25,133 nt of DNA from Calocera cornea HHB12733 (GCA_001632435.1 KV424161.1:3353-28485); one strand, 5' to 3'. Positions 1 through 9,571 are shown, numbered from the stretch's first letter. The notes: generated by a model from the sequence alone, not told the origin. Made by a program: numbers and translations.

Positions 1-218
1 TAAACCACGGCTCCTTCTGGATATCCTGCCCGATGTTGACGGGCTTGGCCTCATAGTCTATCACGTCCGTCCCGTACGCGGCCTTGAGCTCCTCAAGGTA
101 GATGCTGGGCTGCGCGTTGTCAGCTGCTGGTCATGTCACCAGGGCGTGCGGTGTGCGGAGGACGCACCTTGTACCCGTTGGGCGTGCCCCAGGTGTAGAG
201 CGTGAGGAACTTGGACAT
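1..218 (-). CDS. Glutathione S-transferase, Ure2-like (5' part, cut by the window edge)
   Basis: Two exons are visible (168-218 and 1-109), separated by a 58-bp intron (110-167) with donor GTGCGT, a GCTGAC branch region and acceptor GCGCAG. The join gives 53 residues starting MSKFLTLYTWGTPNGYK and continuing PSIYLEELKAAYG, then EAKPVNIGQDIQKEPWF. This is the start of the thioredoxin-fold, glutathione-binding domain of fungal Ure2p/YfcG-type GSTs: the TPNGYK loop followed by a helix carrying LEEL. Such enzymes conjugate or reduce substrates with glutathione in the cytosol, in detoxification and redox defence. The C-terminal helical domain lies beyond the left edge, so substrate class cannot be judged. 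The ATG at 218 gives the canonical N-terminus with no extra leader. The family is seen directly; the role is from family knowledge. Confidence 0.85.
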
Positions 219-828
219 CTCGCTGGCGGCCGGAGGGGTAGAGTACAGTCTGATGGCTTGCAGTCGTCTGAGTGCGGTAGGGCGCGTTGTGAGCAAGAGT
301 GACCAAGTCAGGCCGGTCGATGCACGCATTTATGGCTTGCTGGACCACAGCGATGGATGGCGTGCCGGCGCGCCCGCCCTGATCGGGGACGCAATATGAA
401 CCCTGTCGCATGATGGCTGTCGTAAGCCCTGCCGGGCGTCCGTTCCTCCGTACAGTAAGCGTGCTAATATCGCACCTGCACAGGGCGATTGCTGACTGTG
501 GGGAGGACAGATTGGACGGCGTGGACCCTGCGCGAATCACGTCATCAGTCAGCAGTCAGTGGTTCGCGGGGAGCACGAAAGGCGCCAGTCGCCGGCCGCT
601 GGCAGAGTTTTCTGGCAAGGAGCGACGACCGAGTGCCGTTCAAGTTCATCAACGCGGTGGCACGCTGATCATGCTGATCAAGCTGGTCAGGGACCATGGC
701 ACATTGTGAGCGCCAAGCACATGTTTGATTCAGCCACAGTTCGGAAAGAGCCATCTCTAGCGGACAGCCCGAGATGAAGCGGAGTTGTGCCGCCGAGAGG
801 AAGTCTCAACGCTGCCCATCCCTCCCGC
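219..828. other. Intergenic: GST promoter and 3' flank of the SDR gene
   Basis: No convincing gene lies here. The short frames show no family resemblance or splice logic. A near-palindromic CRE/ATF-like site, TCACGTCA (minus strand TGACGTGA), sits at 537-544, about 320 bp upstream of the GST start. It could be a stress element, but one such site is weak evidence. No clear TATA box is visible near the GST start. Confidence 0.5.
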
Positions 829-1652
829 TCAGCTCCTCACCCGCAGCGCAACCCTCCTGCGTCTATACTCCTCCTCCTCCAGATTCTCCACCAGCCAAAC
901 AGCCACACTCTCAAAGCTGAGCGTGTACCCCCCGAACATCGCCGCCCCACTCACGGCCACAAACCCAACGACGGGGATGCGCGAGAGCCAGCTGGGGACG
1001 GGCCAGTGCGGCGGGATGTCGTACCCTGCTTCGAGGTCTTGTGCGGGCTTGGGCTGGGGAGGTGTTAGTGGATGAAGGGAGGGGGAGGGAGGGCGTACGG
1101 GACCGGGCTGCATAAGGCCGGGGCAGAGCATCGCCCAGTTCAGACTGGTGCCTTTCGTCTGGAGGTACTCGAGCACCTGCCGGCTCTCCACATACACATG
1201 CGTCCTATTCCGCATCAGTTCTGCGTCCCGTGGCAGTAGCGGCGCACGCACGAGTCCATAAGAAGGCCCCCGCCCGGCCGGTCGCACACAAACATCCCGG
1301 CGAGCATCCACACCCTCCCGCCCTGGGGCAGCGCCTCGACGCACGCGTCCACGACCGCCCTGCCGATGTCCGGGAAGGTGCTGGTCTGCCAGGGGAAGAA
1401 ACCGGGCCAACCGGCGCAGTTGACCACTGCGGTGCAGGCGGTGGAGCCGATAGCGGCGGCGAGGGAGGAGGAGGACAGCGCGTCGCCTTCGACTATGGTG
1501 AGGGACGGGGAGGTGCTGCACGCGTCGGGGAGGGCGGCCAGGAGCTTTGAGCGGGAGCGGACAAAGGCGGTGACGAGGTTGCCGGTGGAGAGGAGGTGGT
1601 AGACGACTTGGGAGCCCAGGTGGCCGGCCGCGCCGATGACGAGCACTTGCAT
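829..1652 (-). CDS. NAD(P)-binding atypical short-chain dehydrogenase/reductase, apparent frameshift
   Basis: The protein begins MQVLVIGAAGHLGSQVVYHL: a first beta strand followed by the dinucleotide-binding glycine motif GxxGxxG (GAAGHLG), as in atypical, NmrA-like SDRs. Conserved-looking stretches follow (VEGDAL, VVNCAGWPGFFP, GGRVWMLAG). Near 1230-1250 the frame ends at a stop (after RRYCHGTQN), while coding similarity resumes in another frame: APLLPRDAELMRN, then LEYLQTKGTSLNWAMLCPGLM. A 45-bp in-frame intron (1054-1098; donor GTACGC, branch CACTAACA, acceptor CCCCAG) precedes the last exon, which ends in VALRVRS. The break lies at a CGTG tetranucleotide repeat, and one more CGTG unit would keep the frame open. 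A predictor could instead splice an 89-nt intron (GTTTGT...AATAG), which also keeps the frame but deletes good coding sequence. Substrate unknown. It is either a recent pseudogene or a sequence error. Confidence 0.7.
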
Positions 1653-1910
1653 CGTGTTATGGACAGGTTGGGGTGATAGACGGGATGCACAACGTCGGCC
1701 CACAGGGGAAGGAGGGCCGCATTTTTGCGTGCACGGGAAGGTCGGGGAATGGGTGCTTGCCGCTGAGGATCGATCGGGAGAGTGCAACGCGTCGCTCGCC
1801 AGGCCCTCCCTTGGCGCATACACGCAGCATCCCACGCCCACAGTTGGAGTAAGATATTCTATTAGCAGATACAGTCTCTACCGTCCTCCCGCCAACCCTG
1901 CAATCCGAGT

Positions 1911-3246
1911 CTACAGCTCCGTCTTCGCCTTCCCAGCGCCTCCTTCCCGGAACACATCCTGCAGCGCCCGCTTCGTGTGGTCCGACAGCGACGCGGGGAG
2001 CACGACGGTGTACTCGATGAACAGGTCGCCCTGCTCCTTGTGGCGCTCGAACAGGGGCATCCCCTCGCCCTTGATCTGCTGGACGAATCCTGCATACGCG
2101 TCAGGAACAGTCGGAACGGAGCACGTATATGCGCACCGGGCTGGGTGACCCCGTCTCTCTTCAGCGTGACCACATGCCCGTCGAGGTGCGTCAAGTTCTT
2201 CTCGAATCCGAGCAGCGCCTCCTGCACGCCGAGCGTCTCCCGCCAGTACAGGCTGCCCTCCTTCCTCCGCCACCCGCCGACCTCCTTCTTCGTCCTCACG
2301 CGCAGCACCACGTCGCCCGCCTCCCAGTCCGGGCTCTCGTCCGCCTCGCCCTCAAACACCACCTCGTGCCCCTCGGGGATGCCCGGCTCCACCTCCAGCG
2401 TATACGACGCGGTATGATCGATGACCTTTGCACCCGAGCAGTGCGGGCACGGGCGGGAGATGATCTTGCCCCGCCCCTGGCACTCGTCGCACGTCATCTG
2501 GCTCTGCGCAAACATGCCCGGCATGATCTGGTGGCGGACGAGCTTGACCCCGCTGCCGCCGCACCCGCCGCACGCCCGCACATCCCCGTCCGACGCCGCC
2601 CCCGACCCGCGGCAGTGGTCGCACAGGATCTTCTTCTTGATCATAAAGTCGATGCTGTTGCCCGTGTACGCGTCCGCAAGCGAGATCTCAAACTCGGTCA
2701 CCATCGTCGGCCCGCGCCGCACTTGCTCTTCTCGCACTGCGGGCGACGTGTCAGCAGAGTCCCGGTGCCCAGGTAAATGACGCACTCCCACCGCCAAAGA
2801 ACTGGGAGAACATGTCGAACGGGTTCGCGTGATGCGACCCCTGCGCCCGCTGCTTCAGCCCCTCCTCTCCATACTTGTCGTATATCTGTCGTTGCTGCGG
2901 GTCCGATAGCACCTCATACGCTGTCCGCGCGTCAGCCTCTCTCCGATCGTAGGCAGCGCGCACGCACCAGTAGCGACCTCGACAAACTTCTCCTCCGCCG
3001 CCGGGTCCTTGTTTTTATCCGGATGATACTTGCGCGACAGCTTCTTGTACGCCTTCTTGATGTCCTTCTCGTCCGCCGTGCGCGCGACTACGACAGGTCA
3101 AGTCATCGTGTGAGGCCTTGCGCGTCCAACGCAGCACCCGAGCACGCACCTCCAAGCACCTTGTAGTAGTCCGCGCCCGCCGCCAGGGCGAGCAGCGCAA
3201 AGGAGAGACATAGCAAGAGGATCTGCCAGGGCGGGAGGGCCGCCAT
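1911..3246 (-). CDS. SCJ1: ER-lumenal DnaJ/Hsp40 co-chaperone, Scj1/DNAJB11 type
   Basis: Five exons (3150-3246, 2968-3087, 2786-2920, 2137-2736, 1911-2089) join to exactly 376 codons plus stop, the usual length of yeast Scj1. All four introns are 47-62 bp GT-AG. Residues 1-24 form a hydrophobic signal peptide ([18 protein letters not shown]). A J domain follows with the HPD motif at 54-56 and [10 protein letters not shown] at its end, then a short G/F-like stretch. The zinc-binding region has four CxxC knots starting at residues 156, 173, 200 and 214 ([32 protein letters not shown]). The C-terminal substrate-binding domains follow. The last residues are KTEL, a KDEL/HDEL-like ER-retrieval signal. 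Known role of the family: recruiting and stimulating ER Hsp70 (BiP/Kar2) for folding and ER-associated degradation. The gene is complete. Confidence 0.93.
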
Positions 3247-3506
3247 ATCTTCTCTGTGCGGCGAACGTGGTGCAACGGTATATGCAGGGTAGAGAAATGT
3301 GCGTTCCACGTAGACCCTAGGCGTGGACAAGCTAATTCTGGCGACGCGCGCGTGTATGAATTGCAGGCCCTGACACCGCTTGGCGGGTTGCCTTCCTACC
3401 ACAATTCCGGGCTGCGAAGCTGATGACTGTTCCCATCTGCCTCTTGATGAGTGCACTTGTGCTCTACAATCTACAATGTGACTATATTGGACCGACCAAT
3501 CGTGAC

Positions 3507-5087
3507 TCAATACGGATAATTCGTCTTCACCTCACCATCTTCCGCGATCCCCGCCTCGACCTGCTTCTTATGCGCTTCATCGAGATACGGAAGGAGCGCG
3601 TCTCTGTACAAGTGCGCGGCTTTGTACACAAAGATATCGTCCGGGAAGCTCCGAACTGATGACGCAAGGCGACCTGGAACACCAGGCTCCTGCGCCAGCT
3701 TGGTCTGCCCACTGTCAGTCTCGCGCTACCCAAACCTTGGACGACGCACCATCGGTTCAATATACGTCCTCACGGTGAAGAGCACCGCACCCGATCTGGG
3801 CATCCTCCTCAAGCTCTGCCTCTCCGTCCGAAAGTGCACATCCTCCACGCGCATCGTCGGCTCGGGCGGCCGAAAGTCCCCCCACAGCGCGCGCTTCGGC
3901 TCGTGCGTGCCCTCGTCGAACGCGTCCTCGTGCCCGTTCGTGGGCTCGGACCAGGACAGCTCGGAGTCGATCTGGATGAAGTAGTTGTTCCGCAGCACGG
4001 GCTTGTCCGTCCGCAGCTTTCGGAAGAAACGCGTGAGGGATGGCTTGAGCTTGGTTTCATCTGCACCAGACGGGTCAGAATGCTGGACACTCTGGCAGAG
4101 GCCGACTCACACTGTGGTACGTTCCCGCCCATATGGATGTCGTCAAGTGCCTTTCCGACTACATCGCAAAGATCAGCACTAGGATTGTTGCAGGCACTCG
4201 TGACCTACTCTTGTCTTCCATCCGCCAAAACCCGCCAGTGCAGATGGAGCCAGCCTGGAAGTAGTACTTGCCGTCTTCGCCTTCGACAGTAATGAACAAG
4301 TCGTCTTGGACACTGCGCGTCGGACAGCATCAGCTAACATCCTTCCGATACAGTCTGCACGCACAGCAGTCCGGCCACGGTCATCGGATCTTCCTTCTCC
4401 AGGTCATGCACCTCCTCACACGGCACGATCTCGATGGTCTTGATCTGCCCTTCCCCATACCAGCCATAGTCGCCTTTCTGGTATGGCAGCCGTGTAACTT
4501 TGAACACCTGCGGATACCTGCGCGACAGATACTCCGCCAGCTCATACATCACTTCCCGGGCGGCATCTGCCCCACCTGGTACACCAGGACAAGCAGGCAT
4601 AGTGCGCACGGCTTTGGAGCCGCGTATCCGCATACGATTCGACCGGATCGTGTGGTACTCCCTGTATCGGTTATCGAGCTCGATCCACTCCGGCCACTGC
4701 ATACTACGCAGCCCCATTGTTACGCTGTGACATGTCAGCGTTGGCGCAACATTATGCCCGAACGGCATTACTGGTAGGGCCCCCAGCGGAAAGGTCGATA
4801 CAACGGCGGAGGGGTATTGTCGATGTCAAAGTCTAGCCAGGCAGGAAATCGGGGATAGTCGAAGGCAACCGGTCTCCATTCTTGATGCCGTAGGTGAGAC
4901 GAGCTTGGTTGGGGAACGAGTACGCACCTCCCAGCTGCCGATCCATCTCATCTCGGATCTTGACATCGCTAGCTGTGAAGTTATTGGGTGATAAGAGCTG
5001 CCTCAGAGCCGCTCGTCTATTCCAGGCAACCACGCATAACAGCAACAACGCGGCGGCGAGCAGTGCGGGTTGGTAGGGGAACAGCAT
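3507..5087 (-). CDS. DUF3445 / heme-dependent oxidative N-demethylase-like protein, membrane-anchored (copy 1)
   Basis: Seven exons (4928-5087, 4772-4880, 4365-4724, 4209-4312, 4111-4158, 3750-4060, 3507-3704) give 429 aa. An N-terminal anchor (about residues 8-22, ALLAAALLLLCVVAW) is followed by family blocks in order: FDYPRFPAWLDFDID, GPYHVTMGLRSM, WIELDNRYREYH, AAREVMYELAEYLSRRYP, QDDLFIT, AGSICTGGFWRMEDKIG, DIHMGG.VPQY, the signature RTERQSLRRMPRSGAVLF (338 on) and VYKAAHLYRDALLPYLDEAH. This matches DUF3445, whose bacterial member HODM is a heme-dependent amine demethylase; activity here is inferred only from family. The first intron ends in the unusual acceptor CAAG, supported by the frame. 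The chosen ATG (5087) starts just before the anchor; an in-frame ATG at 5144 would add 19 residues. It is divergent from copy 2. Confidence 0.85.
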
Positions 5088-5553
5088 TGGAACAAATTGC
5101 AGCAGTAAGGACCGAATTGGTCGGGTATAGAGAGGTGTGAACAACCGTCATTGGCATTACGGCAGCGTTCATAAAGTCGTCTACGGCAAGACATCTAGGC
5201 GAAGGTCCCTGAAGATGATGATGCTCCTCAAGGCTCAACAATGTTTATCAGCTTCCGTCATTGCTACCATCTCCACATTCCAGAGCTGTCAAATTCGTAA
5301 AGCCAGTCTGCGCACGGCTCTCCGCCGGATCTTCCCTAGACACACGTGCTGGCCAGCTCGATGATGTGGCTCTCGTCTATTCTCGGCGCAGGATCGTCAC
5401 GTGGAGCGTTAGGTCGCGAAGACGGACGACGCTGGTGCTTCTCTCCCGGAAGGATGCTATCAGGCCTCGTGGTTATCGCGGCTTAGATCGGCTGCCTTAT
5501 CTTCACGGACCTCCCAGTTGACAACGCTCCACCATCTCGGTCCGAACCACCAC
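5088..5553. promoter_or_regulatory. Shared bidirectional promoter between the two DUF3445 paralogs
   Basis: A 466-bp region separates the divergent start codons. It contains two CACGTG E-box palindromes, at 5343-5348 and 5398-5403, 55 bp apart. CACGTG is bound by fungal bHLH factors (Pho4 and Cbf1 types are known). Which factor binds here, and whether both genes respond, is inference. No clear TATA box was found and there is no extra gene in the interval. Confidence 0.45.
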
Positions 5554-7139
5554 ATGTACTTGATACTCTTCCAAGCACTGGGCGTGGCGTCGGTGATCGC
5601 GGTGGTATACTTCATTCTGCGTCCCCGAGGCAAGAGCGCGGAGAGCGGCTCCAACCCGCCTTCAATAGACTACAAACCAAACGATGACTCATCGCCGGCA
5701 TCCAAGAGCATCTGGCATGCGAACAAAGAGAAAGGCATGTACAATGCTGTTTCGGGGTGTGAAAGCTATCCTGATTGGGCTTGGCCAGCCGAGGATGACG
5801 CACTCCCGGATCCCAAGCCCCTGTTGGAGTTCGACCTGAAGACTGCTAAGACGAGGGACTACATATATGTCAACAAGACTCTCCGATACCCGTATTACCA
5901 GACTATGGGTACGCAGCTTGAACTTATACCGACTAGCTCTAACCGAACCGGTTCTAGCACATCAGCCAATGGAGATTGAAAATTGGATTGAGATAAGGTT
6001 TGTTCATCGCTCTTATGCCCATCTTTGAGAATTGACAACAAGGTCAGCTCTGACTACGAATGGTACTTGTCGGAGAAGAAGAAGGTGATCGAGAGCGAAG
6101 TATGCCGTTTTCTTGAATGCACCGTCTAAGGCTGAGAGGATTGGCGTTAGGGCAAGAAAGTCCTCGATTCGCTCCCCGAAAACGACTTTGCATGTCAAGA
6201 GCTTATGGAGACGGTCGTCGACTGGCTGCCCAAGCGATATCCGACCCTTTTCGATCGTCTTCTCCGCTTTGAAGAAGAGAGATCCTATGATGGGATTTTC
6301 AATAAGATCACTGGCGAGCGCTTCGAGTGGCTGGATGGAAGCGCACCGTCCGGCTGCGAAGCACTAACCATTATCAGCCGGTAAGCCGCATTGCCAGCGG
6401 ACAGTCGGACATATGAACAAGCCGGCCGCAGACTTACCGAATGCGATTTCTTGATGGCAAAAGAACGTGACGATGGCCACGTCTACTTCACCGGCGGGCT
6501 GGTCGCGTTCCCGGGCTTCTATTTGCTCAGCGAGAAGATCGACAAGCCAATGTCGGTTGTGCACGCCCCAGTACCGCAGTTCAATGAGAAACTCCTGATG
6601 TCCGTTGAGAGGTGAGCGATATTCCTGTGTCCTGGAACGAGCTGATCACTGCGAATAGAACACTGAAGCGTATGCTGCCGAGTGCGCCCTTTGAACGCTC
6701 TTCTTGGGAGATCGTCGACGATCTCAACTTTTACTGGCACAACATTGCTCTTCTGCCCCAAGGCGGCAAGGTCGGTGTCGATCCAGGCGAGCTGTACCTC
6801 CGGATTGACCGGCGTACGTTGTCGCGATCTCCTTGTCATGATAATCTGGCTCATCGTTCGGCAGAAACCTTCCGCAAGCTACCGAAGTCTAGGGGTATTA
6901 TCTTCGGTGTGCACCCCCTTGTGCGCAAACTCTCATCGCTCCGGCAATCCCCGCTGCTGCCGGCTCTACTCCACAAGATCCACACGGAGAGCAGTAGAGA
7001 TCTCATTGTATACAAAGCCGCAGAGGCGTATGAGGATGCGCTCTTGCCATGGCTCGAGCAATGCATCAAGGACCAGATACAGAGTGGTCTCATAGATGGT
7101 ACAGAGAAGTTGGCGGATTTCCGAGAATATGGGAAGTAG
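5554..7139 (+). CDS. DUF3445 / heme-dependent oxidative N-demethylase-like protein, membrane-anchored (copy 2, diverged)
   Basis: Seven exons (5554-5908, 5958-5997, 6048-6099, 6151-6380, 6432-6611, 6659-6813, 6865-7139) give 428 aa, one residue shorter than copy 1. All six introns are 47-51 bp GT-AG. The N-terminus MYLILFQALGVASVIAVVYF is a membrane anchor, followed by a polar linker. Blocks matching copy 1 appear in order: YPYYQTM, NWIEISSDYEWYL, ACQELMETVVDWLPKRYPTLF, CDFLM, VAFPGFYLLSEKIDKP, VVHAPVPQFNEKL, RIDRQTFRKLPKSRG (334-348) and VYKAAEAYEDALLPWLEQC. The signature differs from copy 1 (RTERQSLRRMPRSG): E becomes D, and the SGAVLFTVRTY stretch becomes SRGIIFGVHPL. Only the intron just before the QDDLF/ECDFL block seems to match copy 1 in position, so the duplication is old. 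The start is the first ATG, placed just before the anchor. Catalytic competence is uncertain. Confidence 0.82.
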
Positions 7140-7747
7140 CCAGGCGCCCGTGGGGCGGCGATCCCTGCTATGCATCAGAACAATATCTTTGCACGTATCC
7201 TGGTGTCGTCAGCGGGAGTAGAGGTGTATCATCTTGTACAGAAATGGCAGCACAAAGACCTCGACCGTGGAAATTACGTGTCGGTTGGCTAATACCGGCC
7301 GGAAAGGCCGATCCTCAGGTACTATTGATCGTTCACGTCGGATGCTGGGCCGGCTTCTTCTATGAGCCCCTTGCACCATTGCGTGCCACGTGTTTTTATT
7401 GAGGTAGCCAAACAGCTTGAATCGTACCAGGTGGGCCGGCACTGGAAGAAGTCCATCGGTCACTCCCATAAGACCGGTTTCGGCGTATCATCCACGCCGG
7501 CGTATTAGCAACGACGTTGAACCCGAGCACGAATTGGCAACTGCGTGTTCATCGATGGAACACCTCTCCGGTATCTCCACACTCCACACTAACGTGTTCA
7601 CGGGTGACGGCGCAAAGCACGGCCTGCCGGGCGACGGTATGTAGCTGCAATAAAGCATAAATACGCACCAGTTTGTGGGCTACGTGACACCACACATATC
7701 CCCCGGGTAGACACACCACTTCCCATCTCCTCCCACTGACAACCACG
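7140..7747. other. Intergenic: 3' flank of DUF3445 copy 2 and promoter of secreted protein A
   Basis: No gene is supported in this stretch. One CACGTG E-box lies at 7387-7392. The last 100 bases hold the core promoter of the next gene (annotated separately) and a pyrimidine-rich leader just before its ATG. Confidence 0.5.
7656..7664 (+). promoter_or_regulatory. TATA-like box of secreted protein gene A
   Basis: CATAAATAC lies 92 bp upstream of the ATG at 7748. The paralog near 22.9 kb has TATAAATACCC at an almost identical distance (82 bp), so the core promoter appears to have been kept through the duplication. This is a positional and sequence inference. Confidence 0.55.
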
Positions 7748-8618
7748 ATGCTCTTCTCTTCCCTCTTTGCGCTTTTCCCTCTCCTCCCTGCCACTTTGGC
7801 AGTCACAGCATCCATCGCCCCCTACAACTCTGACACGGCCGCCTCGCACGCTTCCGCCCCAGGCGGCCTCTCTGAGTCGACCGTCGTCGCCCTCCTCAAC
7901 GTGCTGAAGCAGTACTCTCTCGAGACGGTACGCACCCCTGCTTGTCCGTTGAGTCGCACGGCTAACACCGTGCACAGGAGTACGCTGTCTACTCGCTGCA
8001 CTCGCATCTCACATACAGCTCGGGCCAAGCCGAAGCCGCATACACTACCCCGCAGGACGCGACGCACGCGCTCACGGCGCTCGTGAGCTACGCATCCATC
8101 GAGGGAAGCGCAGCACCCTCCGTGTACGCGATCGACACTGCCGCCGGGCAGCTGTTGCCGCTCGAGTTCACCCCCAACTCGGAAGTGCCCCGAGGGGCAC
8201 AGCAGGCGCTCGAAGGCGCGCTATCGACGGGTCTGTTGACCAGTAAGCTTTCTCCGCGCGTATCCCACAGTAGTGCGCCAGACTGAGGAACAACAGCCTT
8301 CGCGAGCGTCCTCTCGGAGCTGTCGGCGGACGAGCAGCAAGCGGCGGGCTTGGCACTGCTCACCCCGCTCACCCAGGCGGCATTGTCCGACGAGAGCAAG
8401 GTGATCGTCGTCCATGTACGCTGTCTGCTTCCCTAGTGCTTCCCCTTGAGCGCGTGGCTAACAGCAGGAACCAGCCGAACACGGAGGAGAATACGAAGCT
8501 TGCCTCCCTTGTTGACAAGGGCGAAGCCCCAGAGGGCATGGAGCCGACGCTCTGGGTTTGGGGGGAGGAGGGACCGACAGCTCCGGCCTGGTGCGAGCTT
8601 TGCATATGGACCAATTGA
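7748..8618 (+). CDS. Small secreted protein with C-terminal CxxC, copy A (uncharacterised family)
   Basis: Four exons (7748-7927, 7978-8242, 8297-8415, 8475-8618) give 235 aa. Residues 1-18 (MLFSSLFALFPLLPATLA) form a signal peptide. The mature part starts VTASIAPYN and is Ala/Ser/Leu rich; its best-conserved blocks are LSESTVVALLNVLKQY, VYSLHSHLTY, AAGQLLPLEF and DEQQAAGLALLTPL. The only two cysteines form CELC near the end, after PTLWVW. There is no GPI-type hydrophobic tail. I do not recognise the family. The paralog at 22905-23816 shares the exon structure, with equal third exons of 119 nt. Intron 3 ends at ACCAG, not at the nearer CAG 7 nt upstream: the nearer site would give a short tail with a premature stop, while the chosen one restores similarity to the paralog (NTKLASLVD, PTLWVW). 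It is probably exported, as a cell-wall or extracellular protein; the function is unknown. Confidence 0.8.
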
Positions 8619-9147
8619 AAGTCTGAGGGAATGTTCGGATAACGCTCCATTTGTCTGAAGAAAGCTTCTTGAGTAAATCATGCAGGCCGTTTGTTCTTCC
8701 GCAGTGTGTAGTGTATTGCTAGGAGCGTGCTGCGCCCTCGTCCGTCCCACCGCGACCTGGAGCAAGCAGCTCGAACCGGTATCGCCTTAATATGTATTGC
8801 GTGTTTGTACTGTATGTATTGTCGCAGTAGAGTTTGAGGTCGAGACAGGAAATGCCCAGTGGGGGATGTAGCCAGTGACGCGTCCGATAGCTGCCAGCAC
8901 CAGACGCGTCAGACAGGGGCCAGCGCAACGTTCCGTTCCCATGGTACTGTTCCTCCGAAAGCGTGTGATGCGGCGCGTGTCCGGTTTCGCCGGGCAGGGT
9001 GCGGCTTGCCGCCAGCAGATGAACGAGTGCATCCTGATGGAGTAGTCGGGAAGCGCGGTGTCGCGCTGACAGGATGCTGGCGGGCCCGGGAAGGTCAGGG
9101 GGCCGACTCGGGAGCAATGCTGAGGCAAATCCGGCGCTGACAGGACA
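8619..9147. other. Intergenic between convergent gene ends
   Basis: This is the 3' flank of secreted protein A and of the small minus-strand gene. Frames on both strands are short and lack family resemblance or consistent splice sites. I see no transposon features or structured RNA here. Confidence 0.45.
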
Positions 9148-9571
9148 TTAAAGATCGACCTTGACAGTGTCTACAAAGCTGATGTCGTAGAGACGTGCCA
9201 GCACGTCGTAGGAGATCGTGCGCCACACGGCGCTTGCCTGGTAGATCGGGTGCTGGACAACTTGCTCGCGCGGGTACGGGACGCTGAAGTCCTCCCAGTC
9301 GTCGTCGGGAGTGGTGTCGGGGAGGAACAGCTGCATGAAGCGGAAACGGGCCGTGTATGTACACGAAGCAGAGCAGGTGCAGTCGGGCCTTTCCTTCCTT
9401 GTCCTGCATGTGCCGGCCGGCTGGTTAGCAGGGTGTGTTATTAGCGGATATCAAGCTTGTTTAAGTTCACCCTACTGGTACGATCTGCGCTGGATGTGTG
9501 TACGATGGTGCCGAGATACGGATGGAGATACTTACAGTACGCGAAACTATCCGGTCCAATGCAAGTTCCAT
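9148..9571 (-). CDS. Hypothetical small protein, about 85 aa (tentative model)
   Basis: The last exon (9148-9330) is a clear open frame with balanced composition: QLFLPDTTPDDDWEDF, VPYPREQVVQHPIYQ, VWRTISYDVLARLY, then VDTVKVDL. Upstream, an ATG at 9571 starts MELALDRIVSRT and runs into a strong GTAAGTATC donor. The 132-bp intron ends at CTAACCAG...ATGCAG (9404-9535). The middle exon (9365-9403) reads DKEGKARLHLLCF. Joining it to the last exon needs removal of 34 nt (9331-9364, GTGTAC...ATGCAG). That length restores the frame exactly but is below the usual minimum intron length, so a small deletion or sequence error is also possible. I recognise no family, signal peptide or membrane segment. 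The gene is divergent from the Whi5-like gene across about 1.5 kb. Confidence 0.35.

Noticed and set aside
665..690. GCTGATCATGCTGATCAAGCTG short repeat with TGATCA palindromes
   Set aside because: Too short and isolated to call an operator or element in a eukaryotic intergenic region.
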